Positions 16,719 through 18,046 of a stretch of DNA of 18,046 nt are shown in pieces. Position 1 is the first letter of the stretch. Every line of letters begins with the position of its first letter. The notes beneath the pieces are model-generated. The model was not told the DNA's origin and did not search any database. It saw nothing but the letters and a program-made list of their open reading frames with translations. Origin of the DNA: an uncultured Clostridia bacterium (GTDB lineage Bacteria; Bacillota; Clostridia; Peptostreptococcales; Anaerovoracaceae); the NCBI GenBank assembly GCA_937928455.1, contig CALFUG010000254.1, forward strand, positions 1 to 18,046, read 5' to 3'. The translations under genes and the position numbers were made by a program.

Positions 16719-18046
16719 ATGCCAAGACAGTTCCCGCTTGAGCGAACCAGAAATATCGGCATAATGGCACACATTGATGCTGGAAAAACAACAACTACAG
16801 AGCGGATCCTGTTCTATACCGGAAGAACCCATAAAATGGGAGAAACCCATGAAGGCGCTGCCACCATGGACTGGATGCAGCAGGAGCAAGAACGCGGTAT
16901 TACCATTACCTCTGCCGCCACCACTGCACAGTGGAAGGATCATCGAATTAATATCATCGACACACCCGGGCATGTGGATTTTACCGTTGAGGTAGAGCGT
17001 TCCTTGCGAGTTTTAGATGGCGCCGTCACCGTTCTCTGTGCGAAGGGCGGTGTGGAACCCCAGTCGGAAACCGTATGGAGACAAGCAGAGAAATATGGAG
17101 TACCACGAATCATCTTTGTGAATAAGATGGACATCATGGGCGCCGACTTCCAACGGGTGGTTCAGATGGTGAAGGACAGACTAAAAGCCAATGCAGTTCC
17201 CATCCAACTGCCCATCGGAAGCGAAGACAGCTTTGTGGGGATTATCGACCTGATTGACATGAAGGCGGAGATCTACAAGGACGACTTAGGAAAAGAATTT
17301 GACATCGTAGACATTCCCCAGGACATGGTGGAAGAAGCCCAAGTGGCTCACGATAAAATGGTGGAAGCTGCGGCGGAAGCCCATGAAGAGTTAACCATGA
17401 AGTATCTGGAGGGAGAAGCTTTTACCAAGGAAGAGATTAAGGATGCCATTCGAACCATGACCATTGAAGGTCGTATGATTCCGGTGCTCTGCGGATCTTC
17501 CTATCGAAACAAGGGTGTCCAGATGCTATTGGATGCGGTGGTAGATTTTATGCCGTCGCCCATTGATATTCCGGCGATTAAAGGAGAAATTCCCGTAAGA
17601 GGAACCATCGAAGAAAGACCGGCTGACGACAATGGACATTTTTCCGCACTGGCTTTTAAGATTATGACGGACCCCTTTGTGGGTAAGCTGGCCTTTTTCA
17701 GAGTGTACTCCGGGAATCTGAAATCCGGTTCCTATGTGTACAATTCCACCAAAGGTCGAAAAGAAAGAATTGGGCGAATCCTGCAGATGCATGCCAATCA
17801 CCGGGAAGATATCGAAATGGTATATTCCGGAGATATCGCGGCGGCAGTGGGTCTTAAGGACACCACTACAGGGGATACACTGTGTGACGAAAAGCACGCC
17901 ATTATTCTGGAATCCATGGTATTCCCGGATCCGGTTATCGAGATTGCCATTGAGCCCAAGACCAAAGCAGGTCAGGAAAAAATGGGTGTGGCCTTGTCCA
18001 AGCTGGCGGAAGAGGATCCCACATTTAAAACCTATACCAATGAAGA
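16719..18046 (+). CDS. fusA: Translation elongation factor G (5' part, cut by window end)
   Basis: The first 442 codons are present; the gene continues beyond the window, since EF-G is usually about 690 residues. The GTPase domain shows all its motifs: P-loop AHIDAGKTT (17-25), switch I RGITITSA (59-66), DTPGH (81-85) and NKMD (135-138). The visible part then covers the G' insert region, domain II ([15 protein letters not shown]) and the beginning of domain III ([29 protein letters not shown]). EF-G drives translocation and, with RRF, ribosome recycling. AAGGAGG lies 8 bases before the ATG at 16719. An earlier ATG at 16712 is out of frame. It is the third str-operon gene; tuf often follows. 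Confidence 0.98.
   Translation, partial: MPRQFPLERTRNIGIMAHIDAGKTTTTERILFYTGRTHKMGETHEGAATMDWMQQEQERGITITSAATTAQWKDHRINIIDTPGHVDFTVEVERSLRVLDGAVTVLCAKGGVEPQSETVWRQAEKYGVPRIIFVNKMDIMGADFQRVVQMVKDRLKANAVPIQLPIGSEDSFVGIIDLIDMKAEIYKDDLGKEFDIVDIPQDMVEEAQVAHDKMVEAAAEAHEELTMKYLEGEAFTKEEIKDAIRTMTIEGRMIPVLCGSSYRNKGVQMLLDAVVDFMPSPIDIPAIKGEIPVRGTIEERPADDNGHFSALAFKIMTDPFVGKLAFFRVYSGNLKSGSYVYNSTKGRKERIGRILQMHANHREDIEMVYSGDIAAAVGLKDTTTGDTLCDEKHAIILESMVFPDPVIEIAIEPKTKAGQEKMGVALSKLAEEDPTFKTYTNE

Noticed and set aside
1..18046. CRISPR arrays, prophage, transposase genes or defence systems
   Set aside because: No regularly spaced direct repeats and no matching protein motifs were seen; apart from the left-edge palindrome the window is ordinary core genome.

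Overview
The window is a chromosomal segment from a Gram-positive anaerobe-type bacterium, most likely a member of Clostridia (Firmicutes/Bacillota). Four things point there: the rpmG-secE-nusG-rplKA-rplJL-rpoBC-rpsL-rpsG-fusA gene order; strong AGGAGG-type ribosome binding sites throughout; the long 138-residue Gram-positive form of S12; and an RpoC without the large proteobacterial trigger-loop insertion. I cannot assign a genus from sequence reading alone.

Left part (1-3379): a gene-free edge carries a 16-bp perfect inverted repeat of REP/MITE type and an outward-facing extended -10 promoter. Next come a lone tRNA-Ala(GGC) with its own promoter and terminator, and a two-gene minus-strand operon. 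That operon encodes an MBOAT O-acyltransferase and a DHHW-family (AlgJ/AlgX-like) membrane-anchored partner, probably for O-acetylation of a surface polysaccharide.

Middle part (3263-7535): a divergently transcribed hotdog thioesterase is followed by a strong promoter for rpmG (L33), secE and nusG. A structured leader and rplK-rplA (L11, L1) come next. A classic L10 leader with mutually exclusive antiterminator and terminator hairpins precedes rplJ-rplL (L10, L7/L12), which end at an intrinsic terminator.

Right part (7560-18046): a DUF523/TudS-like iron-sulfur protein gene sits where other Firmicutes often carry a methyltransferase gene. The rpoB promoter lies inside its 3' end. rpoB and rpoC follow, and rpoC starts with TTG. 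The str operon then begins from its own promoter: rpsL, an unusually long (243 nt) hairpin-rich spacer, rpsG (GTG start), and fusA, which runs off the window end. No L7Ae-family gene is present between rpoC and rpsL.

Nearly all of the window is core transcription and translation machinery: RNA polymerase beta and beta', NusG, SecE, ribosomal proteins and EF-G. The genes are grouped into at least three transcription units with RNA-based control in the leaders. I see no CRISPR array, prophage, insertion sequence with transposase, or defence system. The best candidates for something undescribed are the structured rpsL-rpsG spacer and the palindromic element at the left edge.
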